From Cucumis sativus (taxonomy: Eukaryota; Streptophyta; Magnoliopsida; Cucurbitales; Cucurbitaceae): a DNA stretch of 64,000 nt. The position numbers and the translations under genes were made by a program. Below the pieces are notes generated by a model. That model was not told the origin of the DNA and ran no database searches. It worked only from the letters and a program-made list of their open reading frames with translations. Each line of letters opens with the position of its first letter. Position 1 is the first letter of the stretch. The DNA lies in the NCBI RefSeq assembly GCF_000004075.3, contig NC_026656.2:1674001-1738000 (forward strand), in the 5' to 3' direction. Below, one piece after another: positions 42,851 to 54,195 of this stretch.

Positions 42851-42875
42851 CTCTCTTCCTCTCTCTCTCTCTCCC
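42851..42875. repeat. CT (GA on the sense strand) tract in the H+-ATPase leader
   Basis: CT dinucleotide run 45 bp upstream of the H+-ATPase start codon. On the transcribed strand it reads GA-rich, as is frequent in plant 5' UTRs. Confidence 0.85.
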
Positions 42876-43010
42876 CTCTTTGTTTAGGCTCTTCCTTCTC
42901 TCTCCATTAGGTTTGTTTTAAAGGGAAAGAGGAAATACAAGTAAAATGATCAAATGGGATTGATGTTTAGGAAAAAGAAATGTTGCAAAGTGCTTGTTCA
43001 AAATTGTGGC

Positions 43011-43017
43011 TTTTATA
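43011..43017 (-). promoter_or_regulatory. Probable TATA box of the H+-ATPase gene
   Basis: The minus strand reads CCTATAAAAGCC about 205 bp upstream of the ATG, leaving room for a leader of about 170 bp that contains the GA tract. The consensus match is clear; use is inferred. Confidence 0.5.
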
Positions 43018-43554
43018 GGAAAGTTAAAACACTTGTGAAAAATGAAGAGAAAGAAAAGGCAAGAAAATGAAGGCCAATGAAAGGCATGAAATTCCGGAGA
43101 TTGCCAAGACATTGACAGCTCCAAAATGCCCTTCAACTCAAAAATTAAAAAAAGAAAAAAGAAGCTTAATTACTAACCATCCATACATTAGAAAGAGCTA
43201 TTTTATCTCTCTAAAACAAATTCTAGGGCTTCAAATTTGGAGCTTCCAATCTCTCCATTGTCCACGTTTGTCTTTCTAAAAAATAATTAATATTATCGAT
43301 AGTTTCTCGTCAGTTTCTCGTGATAAAAAAAAATAGTTATTTTTTGTTATTAAATCCTTTTTAATTGTGCATGTCAATTAAGCTATACTTACTTAAACGA
43401 TATTTAATGAAAATTAGTGTGTATTAAAATATATCTAATTGATCTTTAAACTTTCAATTTTAAGCGTGATAAGAAAAGCCCAGAAAGAAATTGTTTTCTT
43501 TTCTTGTTGGATTTTCATATCATAATTAACTTAGGTCAATTAATTCAAGAGAAA

Positions 43555-43735
43555 TTGTTGTAAACGACAAAAGTACTGTTCAAAACATTTACAAAATACA
43601 ATAAATTTTTTTGATTTTGTCGTTGATAAACATTGATAAACTTCTATAATGTCTACCAATATAGTTTATCATGCTTATCATTGATAAAATTTAAATTTGT
43701 TTTATATGTATATTTTAAATATATACGCGATATGT
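43555..43735. repeat. Degenerate foldback copy
   Basis: TTACAAAATACAATAAATTT, core words TTGATAAACATTGATAAACT and TTATCATGCTTATCATTGAT, then AAATTTGTTTTATATGTATA. The arms are inverted but strongly decayed. Confidence 0.45.
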
Positions 43736-44734
43736 AGACTTCTACTATAGACCTTGTATACATGCTCAATCTTGAATTCTATGGACCCTTATTAACCTTA
43801 TAAGGGGCCTAATTAATACACCAAAATGAGACATAAAAGGCAATAAAGCAAAACAAGATATAAGAAGTAATTACAAGAAGCTTTTAGACGCTTCCCATTC
43901 AAATATGTGATAACTAACAAAATCACACCTTTAACTCAAACATCTCTACATCCCTCTAAACTCTTAATTGTTTTTCGTCTCAAACCCCCATAATTTTTTT
44001 TTTTGATGGAAGAGGTATAGCCATCTTTTTTAGTGGAGAATTTAGAAGTATGAATTGGACTTCAACTTTTTAAATTGAAGAAGTTTAGGCGTTCTTTGGA
44101 TTAAAACGTAAGAGTTTGGTTGAAGAGCACAAAAAATAGACAAAGTAAAAGCTGGTTAGGATATAAGAGTTGAAGGTTTGAGTTGGGACTTCCAACATTT
44201 GGTTTGAGGCCTAGCCATTCTTTGGATTACAAAGTAAGAATGTGGTTGAAGTGTTCGACAAATTAAGACATACATAGAATAAGAGAATGCAGATGTTTAA
44301 AATCTGAGATTGGACTACATATTTATGTTTCTGCCATGGAAATTCCTTCCACCAGTCCCAAAATGACGTCGAAGAAATTTTCAAAGATTACACCGCCTGC
44401 CGTGATGCTCTTTTGTTCGCGCCCTTCATTATCATCTTTTCTCTCTCTTTTCTCTTCTTCCCTTCTAACATTTGCATCACCGATTTTCCTTTTCCTTTTC
44501 TTCTACTAATTTCCTTATAATAGCTATATAAACATAAACATCTTTAATTATACATTCCTATATACATCATCTTTAACATCTGGACATCTTTAATTATACG
44601 TTTCTATATGTGGAGCAATACCAGTTGTTCGAGGCGGATCTCCGTAGTATCCTGATTCTACCCGTTAAATGGATATTTTTAATTGTCCCGCATATTTTGT
44701 TAGGACTAAAATTAATTTTATTGGTTATAAATAA

Positions 44735-44975
44735 GATAGTTGCAAATTTAACAATTAAATTCAAAATAATTAAGTATATAGCAATATTTTAAAAAATTAC
44801 AAATATAGCAAAATTTATCAAAAAATTTCAATGATATAAGTTTGTCACTGATAGACCATACGAGTTTATCATTTATACAAGTCTATCAGCAATAACTTTG
44901 CTATATTTGTAAATTTTTTTAAATATTGCTATATCCTTGATTATTATTCCTAAAATAATCATAATTACAATTACC
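44735..44975. repeat. Foldback element, second near-complete copy
   Basis: Matches 5083-5350 along almost its whole length: AGTTGCAAATTTAACAATTA, then TATATAGCAATATTTTAAAA, ACAAATATAGCAAAATTTAT, core GTCACTGATAGACC and GTCTATCAGCAATAAC, right arm TTTGCTATATTTGTAAATTT, and TATTGCTATATCCTTGATTA at the end. Similar flanks in two distant places define element ends near AGTTGCAAATTT and CTAAAATAATCAT. Confidence 0.75.
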
Positions 44976-45407
44976 ATTTATAAATATATTATTAAATTCG
45001 TTTTATACATCTATTTGAGTTCTAATTTTATTATGTAATTGTCACCAAACACATTTGAAAGCATAAAATACACTATGTTTTTCAATTTTCGGGTTTTCGT
45101 TTTTCTTTTAAGATTCGTAGTAATTACTTATGTGAAAATATGAAGAAGCTTACGTGCCCATCTCTCACCTTTCACTCCTCTCTTCTCAGGCTCGACCATT
45201 CTGCCCACCTCTCACTCCTCATGTGCATACGTCGTGTCGGAGAAGAAGAAAAAGTCTAAGAAAAAAGATGTGTCGTGCAATATAAGAAATCGGAAAAGAA
45301 GACGCTTAGTAAAGGAGAAACAACGCTAGGGAAGAAGAGGAAAAAAGAAAAAAAAAATCCTAAAACAATAAAGAAAAGTATTGTAATTTCATGTGATCAT
45401 GACATCC

Positions 45408-45618
45408 GATGAAGAACATTTGACGTCATTTGTCATTTTGGATGTTAAAATGAATCTTATGAACAATTATTTCCAAATTTTTTAAAACTTTATTATAGTT
45501 TCATATAAAATACGGATGAACATTTGACATCATTTGTCATTTTGGACGTTAAAATGAATCTTATGAACAATTATTTTCAAATTTTTTAAAACTTTATTAT
45601 AGTTTCATATAAAATACG
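45408..45618. repeat. Tandem duplication of an about 105-bp unit
   Basis: Copy one begins at 45408 (GATGAAGAACATTTGACGTC) and copy two at 45515 (GATGAACATTTGACATCATT). They differ by a 3-bp indel and about three substitutions over the unit. The first copy contains the bZIP-like palindrome TGACGTCA, which the second has lost (TGACATCA). Confidence 0.9.
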
Positions 45619-46438
45619 TAGAAAGTTATTGTGTCAATCTTATGAATATGGTCAAGCTAATAAATTTTTAATAGTATAAACTAAAGCAAACCTTTTAAAT
45701 TACGATGAAAAGTAGAAAGAAGATAAAGTTACATAAAAATAAACATTTTAAAAGTAACCAAAACGACGAATAGCCAAAGAATCAAAATAAGATTTAAACT
45801 CGTTTTTTTCCTTTCCACTCGGATGAAACAATTTGTAATCAACACGTTGAGATATCCTTCTTCAATCTCAACTGGGCATATAGGAATGTGGTCTCTTATA
45901 CTAATGACAAACTTGATATGATTCCTAAAATAGTCAGAAACCACTTTTATCATTTGAGAATCAATAAAATCGGTTTTCATTCAACTGTATTAGAACATAA
46001 TATATATGTAAAAGGTAAAGAATCCCTACAGAAACAATGTAAGACAAGGAATGAATGAAATATTTATATAAAAAGGGCAGATGAAACTGTACTTTTTCTG
46101 CATTCAACCATACAGATGGATCTCAGCAATAAAAAAGTACAAACTAAAACCCACATAAATGTGTTACAAACTAACATTAAAACACCTAAGTATGGGAGCC
46201 TAATGTGCCAAAATAAGTAAATGAGAATCCGTTGTATCACAATTCAGGCAACAATCTCCCTTAAAACACAAAGAAATTACACATCAAAACTGGAAGGTAT
46301 TATTGTTGTCGTCTCGTTGAAATGAATCGACGAAAACTAATATATCATATCATAGTAATAAAACAATCCATACAACTGTATTCTTTGATCATCCTCCTCC
46401 CCTAAACTGCCACTGTCTTCAGTTTCTAAGAAACTCCA

Positions 46439-48427
46439 TCAATCCAACTTCACTGAAGAGAATAAGTAATGCACAAACCAGAATGAAGATAGAAACCCAA
46501 TTGTTCCGGTTGCGAGCATGATTGCAAACACCATTAGAAGGGAGTATCCAAGGTAAAGGGTGGAAGAGACCGGTCCGCTCAAGCTCTTGAGATCAAAGAT
46601 TAGATAGTTGATGGAATACAAAAAGATGTATATGGCAACAGAACCAGATGCAAAGAAGGACTTCCACCACCATTTCCAGTCCTCCACACAGAGATGCATG
46701 TAGGTAAGAACCAAAGATACTTCAGCGCAAACGACCACGAGAAGGATCAAAACAATGAAGAGAAACCCGAAAACATAGTAGACACGGCCCATCCAGATAC
46801 TAGACATGATGAAGAACAACTCAATGAATAGGGTTCCAAATGGAAGAGTGCCAGCACCAAGAACTAACAACCAAGATGGGTATTTTTGAGCAGGAATTTC
46901 ACGAGGAATTTGATTAGTACGGACTGGATACTCGATGTGAGGTGCTTTGGCACCAAGGTAACCGCCAACAAGAGTTAGTGGAACCGAGATGCAGAACCAA
47001 AGCAAGAGTAGAATAACAAAAAGGGAAAATGGAATGGCTCCAGTGCTGTGACTACCCCATAAAAGGAAGTTCAAAGTGGTTAAGATCAAAAAGGCAACAC
47101 CAGGAAAGAAGCAGGAGACCTTCCATGAGACAGAAATCCAACCTTTGTTGTCACCACAACCGATTGTCCTCCACAAACGAACAGCAAAATAACCAGCTGC
47201 AACACCAAGAATCATATAGAAAAATAGCATACCAGTAATAAGGGTTCCACGAGATGCTGGTGACATGAATCCTAGAGCAGCAAATAATATGGTCACGACT
47301 GCCATTCCAAGAATCTGAACACCATTACCAACCATAATACACAAGAGTGCAGGATTTGAAGGAGCCCTGAAAACATCTCCAACCACAAGCTTCCAGCCGG
47401 ATAACTCCTCATTCATCTGTGCCTGGGCCTCCTTGTCGAGCTCCTCATAACGGGTCAGATCCCGCCTAACAGTCCTCAAGAAGATAACAAAAACAATACC
47501 AGCAAGAAAAGTGATCACCATCATAGAATTCATGATGGAGAACCAGTGGACTTTGGATCCCTCCATCTTAAGATAAGCATCCCACCTGGATGGCCATTTG
47601 ATATCACTCTCCTCGAACAAAACTTCATATGTAAAAACAATAGGCTGGCCTTCCTTGATAGGCATCGATACAGTAGTTGGATCACATTGTATCGAGCTAG
47701 GATAGGTTTGATACATGTTCAAGTTCTTCACCTGTTCAACATTGTGAACAATGCTACAAGGTACAACCTCGAATCCAACAACCATATATCCAGGCACATC
47801 AGATCCCTCTTTCCCAATCGTTGGGATCAACTCAGCAGCATCACCGGTGCCCATTACGCGTGCCATATTAGCCTCCTCATATTTGTGAACAAGGACCTTG
47901 AATTTCAAATGGTTAAACACATAATAAGCATCTTTAACCTTAACCCCAACTGGATAGCCGGTCCACCTCAGGACATAACCTTCCTTCTGAGTATAACGGA
48001 TCGCAGGTAAATTATCAAGAATCAAATTGACCTGATACATTTCATCAATTCTCTCCTTCATGATCTTAAACTGATCAGAAGTCAATGGATCTGAAGAACA
48101 CATAAAGATATCCGTCTGATTTGTGAACATCTTAAACTGATAAGGCGAGTTCTCAATTCGATCTCCCATCAGAAGCTCACCAAGATTCTCAGCACTGTCC
48201 TTAACACCCTCTGAAGGCTTACAAAACGGCAAACTATAATACCCAAATGGCAATTCGGTCTCGATAGAGGTAAGAGAATTAACCTTCACTGACAACAAGT
48301 CACCAACAACATATTTGTGGGGATAGCTACCAGGAAGGTAAAACCCATAACCAAGTTGAAAAATCAGAGAACAAGTTAAAACCCAGATCCGAAATCGACT
48401 GAGCAACTTCATTCTCGACAAACCCAT
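46439..48427 (-). CDS. Transmembrane 9 superfamily (nonaspanin/TMN) protein
   Basis: A single uninterrupted 662-codon frame. It starts with a signal peptide (hydrophobic residues about 11-28, likely cut after GYG before FYLPGSYPH). A lumenal domain of about 270 residues follows, with the family words PFGYYSLPFCKP and FTYEVLFEESDIKWPSRWD. Nine membrane spans follow, the first being WFSIMNSMMVITFLAGIVFV. Conserved features include GDVFRAP, HIEYPVRTNQIPREIP and the last-helix segment GTIGFLSSFWFV. The C terminus SVKLD carries the KXD signal that binds COPI and keeps these proteins in the Golgi. TM9 proteins act in sorting membrane proteins with unusual transmembrane segments. Intact and of normal length; the closest plant group is TMN8-12. 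Lack of coding introns is usual for this group. Confidence 0.95.
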   Translation of the reverse strand: MGLSRMKLLSRFRIWVLTCSLIFQLGYGFYLPGSYPHKYVVGDLLSVKVNSLTSIETELPFGYYSLPFCKPSEGVKDSAENLGELLMGDRIENSPYQFKMFTNQTDIFMCSSDPLTSDQFKIMKERIDEMYQVNLILDNLPAIRYTQKEGYVLRWTGYPVGVKVKDAYYVFNHLKFKVLVHKYEEANMARVMGTGDAAELIPTIGKEGSDVPGYMVVGFEVVPCSIVHNVEQVKNLNMYQTYPSSIQCDPTTVSMPIKEGQPIVFTYEVLFEESDIKWPSRWDAYLKMEGSKVHWFSIMNSMMVITFLAGIVFVIFLRTVRRDLTRYEELDKEAQAQMNEELSGWKLVVGDVFRAPSNPALLCIMVGNGVQILGMAVVTILFAALGFMSPASRGTLITGMLFFYMILGVAAGYFAVRLWRTIGCGDNKGWISVSWKVSCFFPGVAFLILTTLNFLLWGSHSTGAIPFSLFVILLLLWFCISVPLTLVGGYLGAKAPHIEYPVRTNQIPREIPAQKYPSWLLVLGAGTLPFGTLFIELFFIMSSIWMGRVYYVFGFLFIVLILLVVVCAEVSLVLTYMHLCVEDWKWWWKSFFASGSVAIYIFLYSINYLIFDLKSLSGPVSSTLYLGYSLLMVFAIMLATGTIGFLSSFWFVHYLFSSVKLD

Positions 48428-48444
48428 ATTCGATTTGTATCGGA

Positions 48445-48827
48445 TCTGAAAACCCCAGATCAGGAAAAATCAATGCCGCATCAAAACAACGAGAACACAA
48501 TCATATAATCAAATTCATATAAAATTCTACAACATGTGCTATAATATACAAAAAAAAAAAAAAAAAAAAAAAAAAATCAAATGGGACTAGCAGAAATCAG
48601 GCATTGAAATAGCAAAACAAACAAAGATGAATAAAAATAGCTCAAAATGTGCTTTACAAGAAATAATCCAACTGACCTTTTAACAGAGATCGATACAATC
48701 TCCCACGATAAGAGAAATGGACAGCGGCAGAAACAAAAAAGGAGGAGGGAGAAGGCAGATTTGGGAAGGGGAGAAAATGGTAATGGCGGAAGAGACAACT
48801 TTGTGGAATGAGAAACGCCTCTATATA
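48445..48827 (-). promoter_or_regulatory. TMN leader with probable 5'-UTR intron and TATA box
   Basis: On the minus strand, TATATA at 48822-48827 precedes a leader. A possible donor (AAG|GTCAGT near 48675) and a pyrimidine-rich acceptor (GGGGTTTTCAG|ATCCG near 48445) would remove an intron of about 230 bp that holds a run of 27 A (plus strand, 48550-48576). Inference from splice-site appearance only. Confidence 0.4.
48550..48576. repeat. Poly(A) tract of 27 bases
   Basis: Uninterrupted A run on the plus strand, within the TMN leader region. Confidence 0.95.
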
Positions 48828-49599
48828 ATGAGCAAAAGAAAAATTTTCCGTTTCTGAAGCCTTCAAAGAGGTCGGACTCGTTTGCCTCTTACATTTGTTT
48901 ATTCATTCTGATATTTGAAAAATAGCCCCAAATGTTGTCTCTCTGATAATTAGTTAGGCTAATTTTCTAAAATATGTAGGAAATTGCTCAAAATAAAGAT
49001 GGCCCTTACCTTTTATAGAATTTGGAACCTAAGTGAACTCAATCAAACATTTAAACATTTGACATATTGATTTTTCTTATAAGAAAAAAATAATACAAAT
49101 AAGAACAAATAACTAAAAATATACAAATCACTAAACAAATCAGCATTGATCCATGAGGTTATCTTCAAGCTAAATGCTAGATATGTTGGTTTGTTGTACA
49201 TTGCAACAATGGAATTTATGGACAAAAAGAGAAACATATAAACAATGTTTCGTCAATGAAAGACTAGAATGAAATGAATGAAAGAAAAAAACTTCAACTT
49301 TGTCGTTGAAACAATCTCATCCTTTAAATAAGTTTGAGAGAATCATCAAACAACTCGTGAAGGAAAAAAAAAAACTTTCTTCTTCAACAACCTCAACAAG
49401 CATACAATATGGCCCAACATATACTTTAACATATCTTTTAAAAATATATACTTAGACATACTATTGATTGATGACCTATACTTTACTTTAACTTATTGAA
49501 TGTGATATTCTTGTGTGGGCTTCTTTTTATTTATTTTAAAATAATAAATATTGATGTATAATATATGGATTAAAAACACTTTTTAAGTGTTCAAATAAA

Positions 49600-49790
49600 A
49601 AAAAGTTAATGAAAATATTTATAAAAATATTTACTAGATATATAAAATATCACTGTCTATTTACAATCGAATGTGATAGATCAAGATATACTACTATTTG
49701 TATATCACAGTCTACCTACAATTGGTTAAAATTTAAATTGATATTTTTTTAGTTATTTTCAAATATAGCAAGATGAATATTTTACTTACT
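49600..49790. repeat. Degenerate foldback copy
   Basis: AAATATTTATAAAAATATTT, core ATATCACTGTCTATTTACAA with TGTGATAGATC and ATATCACAGTCTACC, then TTATTTTCAAATATAGCAAG. Core near-palindromes are recognisable. Confidence 0.45.
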
Positions 49791-50490
49791 CCATATAAAA
49801 GACAAATAAATAATAGGGTATTAAAAAACTTTTCAAGTTTTGAATAATATATGTGCTTGAATTCTAGATTTTAAAAATGTACATTTTTAGTCTCCACATT
49901 TATAAAAATAAACCCTTTTAGTCTCAAGACTTTCAGAATGTACATCTTTAGTCTCAGAATTTTTAGAAATAGGTTTAATAAAATGTCTTATTGTAAAAAA
50001 ATCAAAGAAAAATATTTTTAGAATCATTTTAACCCATTTTTAAAATATCAAGAATTATAATAGCATGATTTAAAAAACTTAAGGATCACTAAATGAGTTT
50101 ATTCTTATAAATATGAGGACTAAAAAGGAACATTTTTAAATCGAGAGACCAAATATACAAATTTATCCAAACTTAGTATAACTAAAAAGATAATTTTCTT
50201 AAATAATATTAAAACTAGTTTAGATCAAATTTGGATTTTAGACCTTTTAAAGTTTGGAGATTTAACATTAATTGAGAATGAAGGCTTTTGTAACTACACC
50301 TTTGACCGTTTGAGTTAAGTCATTTATAACACTTCTTTGTAATGATAAATTATTTATTAAGTCAATAAATTTTTGTGAACATGAGACCTAAAGCATAAAA
50401 TATTTTCCCACTATTAAAATTAAAATTAAAATCTAAGGAGAACTATATTTTTATGCTTTGCAAATTTACTTGTTAAATAAGACATGTTAA

Positions 50491-50510
50491 TATATATATA
50501 TATATATATA
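50491..50510. repeat. TA microsatellite
   Basis: Ten TA units in AT-rich intergenic DNA. Confidence 0.95.
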
Positions 50511-52178
50511 CTTTTAAAAAGATTTAAAAACAAAATAATGAAAATGCTTTAGTAAATATTAATTTGAATTTCTTTCCTATAGAATGTATATAGATATTTA
50601 GAACTCCAAATAATGAATTTTTAAATTTTTAAATATCGAGTATCGGTCTATTAATGTTATAATTAAATAAAAATTAAAAAGTATTAATTAAAATAATTTT
50701 TAAAAATATGAACTAAAGGCATTAAATGTAATAATAAAAGCTCATTAAAAGTGTAGAAATTAAAAGAACAATTAATGAGAGAATAATACATAATATATAT
50801 AAGTTAATAGAGGTTTTGACTTTGCATGATTTTTGGATCTATGTTGAGATGGATCTACCCATACTTTTTAGGCAATATCTCTTAACATGTGAGCAACTTA
50901 TCTTTCAAGAAAACTAAGTACTCTCTTATATAGCAACCTTTTTTTCTTCTATTTTATTTTTAACTTGTTTTAGGAGTCCTTTCACAACTTGTATCTTCAC
51001 TCTTACTCCATATATGGTCTAAATACCAAAAAAAAAAAGTAATATTACATTATTGCCCCTAGAGATAGATACTTGTAAATATATATATGGTGAAAGTAAC
51101 GAGTATAATTCGGTGATAGTTGACACACTTCTCTTATAGTTGAAATTTTAGATTTTCATTTTGCTCGTAAATGTGAAGGAAAATGTAGAACTTTAACTAT
51201 AGAATTTAAAAACAAATCTGACAATTAAGAAAAGGTTTTATTGTTGTTGTTTATCATTATTTATTTTTTAAAAAATAATAACACAATTATGATCTACTTA
51301 ACACTTTTCTATACGTGTAACGTGTTATTTATTTATTTGATTTGAGTTTTTTTAGTTCAACAACTATGGAGATGAGTGATCGAACATCTTACCTCAAAGA
51401 TGAAATGTTATGTCATTTACCTTATTTATTTGAGTTATAGTCTGTTTGATTGCATCATTCCAATATTTTTTTTTGCTAACAAGAAAAAATGTGTTGTTTA
51501 CCTTTTGTTTATTAAGTTCAAATAACACAGGAGCATATTGGAAGTTCGGATGGCTTTGTTGATAGTATTTGTCTCAATCAATTAAAAATATTTAAATTTT
51601 AATTTTAAAGAGTTAGTACAAAATTGAAACCACTAATATTGAAAGGGAAAAAAAAAACTAACAAGTAGGTTGCAATAATTGACATGTATTTGTTTGTAGT
51701 TCTCGTAGTCATAAGCTCGCATTTATAGCACAAAACGTTGGTTGAACAATAGACTAGTAATTTTAGTATGTAAATTGTGTTTTGTTTAGATTTATATGGA
51801 TGAGAAAATCAAATATCTAATTTGGGAGTTGTTAATATATACATTGATTGAATATCAATATTGTTTTTAAAGAGATGGTTGAAATTGAAATCAAATCATA
51901 CAAATAATACATATTATGTTTGTGTATTAATTAAATTGGTAGAATAGAAGGTGGAATTAGGAAGAAAAGAGGGACAGCTAAGAAGATGGTCACCGTCCCA
52001 CAAACAGACAGTGACATTAATACTCAATAATTAATACAACGTGTAAGGCAAAGGACAATAAAAACTAATTATAAATTTTGAATTTTGTCTCTTTAAAGTT
52101 TAAACTCTTCCAATTTTGATAAATATCTTACTTAAGTTTCTTAACATATTTAGAACACTACTTAAATCCGTAGTAGTT

Positions 52179-52363
52179 GGTAACTCATTTGTTATTTGTT
52201 TTTAATTTTGCTTTCTATTTTCTAAAAAAAACTATCTTTTTTATTTTTTTTGTTAATTTAAAAGACAGGTTTTTTTGTTTAAAAAATAAAAAAGTAAATT
52301 AATTATTAAACATATCTATTTTCTAAAAATTAATTAAAAAAAACAGAAAATAAATTGGTTACC
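52179..52363. repeat. MITE-like element with terminal inverted repeats
   Basis: The left end GGTAACTCATTTGTTATTTG then TTTTTAATTTTG; the right end, read on the minus strand, is GGTAACCAATTTATTTTCTG then TTTTTTTTAATTAATTTTTA. The inner CTATTTTCTAAAAA and TTTTTAGAAAATAG are also inverted. The whole is a 185-bp near-hairpin. I see no clear target-site duplication. Confidence 0.55.
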
Positions 52364-52589
52364 GAAATATGTACTTAGCCATTAAGTTGTTTTTTTCTTA
52401 AACTAATTATGTACCATATGAATGAAATTCGACCACTTATGAATTGTTATAAATAAACATAACTTAATAGCAACATATAAATTATACCATTTTTTTGAAA
52501 GATCAAAACACTTAGATAAATAATGAATATTACAATTTATATCTTCAATCACACGTGTTGTCGCTACCATTTTTAATCTTTTACTTTTA

Positions 52590-53170
52590 AGGGATGTATT
52601 TGCTCGGGTTTAATTTTAAAAACAAGTCATTTTAAAAAAAATCAATTATTTAATAACAATTCAAAACATATTTTGGAGAAAAAAATGAATTTATAAAATA
52701 AGAGTATGTTTGAAATAGCTTTTCTAAGTTTGATTTTAAAAAAATAGTTTTTTTATAAAAAAAAAATCAAATGTTTGAATACCAGTCGTCGTAGTTTTTC
52801 TAAACAGTGTGTTTATAGAATAAGTTGGTTTAGGAAATAAACACTTTAAATAAACTTTTAGAAAAGTGTTTTTTTAAGTGTGTTGGCATCCCGACCATCA
52901 CCATTTACCAACATCAACCTCCGATTACCACCAACTTTGATGATCACTTTTAGCACCTCCGACCACCACTATTTAAAATAACTTAATTTGTAGTAGTTTA
53001 TGGTTATCTTTTTATTGTAATTAACTTGACATTAATAAAATCACGTCAAACAAACAAACTGAAAAAGAGTTGGAAAACACTCGTGAGTGTTTATTTTGAA
53101 ACTTTTATTTATATTGATATCAAAAGTGTTTAAATAAAAAAAAAAATCTAAGCTAATTCAAACGAGCGTT
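52590..53170. repeat. Inverted-repeat block, hAT-MITE-like
   Basis: The left side has TTTGCTCGGGTTTAATTTTA and, further in, GTATGTTTGAAATAGCTTTT. The right end (minus strand) reads AACGCTCGTTTGAATTAGCT. AAAAGTGTTTTTTTAAGTGT and AACACTTTTGATATC-like words are mirrored around a less AT-rich middle (CCCGACCATCACC...CCGACCACCACT). A decayed DNA transposon is likely; the limits are approximate. Confidence 0.4.
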
Positions 53171-53939
53171 ATTGAATTTTTTTTAGTTTAGAAATTGAAA
53201 GGTGAGTTATATTGAATCACAAATTTTTGAAATTGTACGTTCAATAATTATTATTTTAATGAAACTATTGGAATATATATCAATATAATCATTGTATACA
53301 ATTATTAATCAATTAGTTTTAATCCTATTTTTTCAATTGATTCTTCTACTAGTGAAGCATAGAAAGTAAAGTGTTAAAAGGAAAACATATATGGAATCTA
53401 GAAGAACAACATGTGGGTGTAGGTATAGTTGGTAAGAAGAGTTTGTTAACAAGAAAGAGGAATATTTGAAGCAAATGTGATCTTTTTGTGGGTTCTCTCT
53501 CCCAACAATATTGTAATCTTTCTCACTCTTCTTTCTCACTCTTCTTTCATCTTCAATTTTATTTTGTGATAAATTTAAATATTAGTTTTGAAACGAACTT
53601 CATTGATAGGAAACGTTCACTTTTTCGAAGAAAACAAAACTAATAACAAAAACCATTCTAATGTGAAGGACTATACTACTATATAGTAAAGAGTATTCTC
53701 ACTCAAACTACTTAAAATAGAATTGTAACGATGTAAAATAATATATGATGGAATATGTTTTTTTCTTTTAATGTAAGAAATGGAGAATACGGAGAAATTT
53801 GATGATCATAGCTTTTGAAAAATATGTCTAACATTCTAAGCATGTTTATTCATTAATAAAGTAGTTAATCTTTTTTTTTTCTGCATTTTGAAAATCACAC
53901 TGAAATTGGAAATGTTGTAAATATGATAATGAGATCCAA

Positions 53940-54195
53940 AGTGTTATCTAATATAATATAAATGTGAAAGAATTTACAAATATAACAAAATTTAGATCAA
54001 ACTCTTAGAGCGTACTTTATCAACAATAAACTATATCAATGATAGAAGTATTTTTTTTAACTGTGAGTGTTCAGGTCAGCTAACATGCACCTAAACTAAT
54101 TTCGCGAGATAATCTATGTAGAAGTCTATTACATATAGATATTGTTATATTTTTAATTATTTTAAGATGTTGTTATATATTTAATTTAAAAAGTA
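53940..54195. repeat. Foldback copy carrying an unrelated dispersed repeat word
   Basis: The arms TTTACAAATATAACAAAATT and TTGTTATATTTTTAATTATT, and core ACTATATCAATGATAGAAG and GAAGTCTATTACATATAG, match the foldback family. The middle (about 54061-54114) reads GTGAGTGTTCAGGTCAGCTA then ACATGCACCTAAACTAATTT and CGCGAGATAATCT. This resembles a GTGTCCGGGCCAGCTTACGC-type word that I remember as widespread in plant genomes. A nested insertion is inferred. Confidence 0.5.

Larger units (their letters stand above)
42807..46438. other. Intergenic region between H+-ATPase promoter and TMN 3' end
   Basis: After the H+-ATPase leader and promoter (to about 43100) the sequence is AT-rich with no recognisable gene. 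It contains foldback copies at about 43555-43725 and 44735-44975, a tandem duplication at 45408-45618, and, near 46080-46438, the probable 3' UTR of the TMN gene. Confidence 0.6.
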
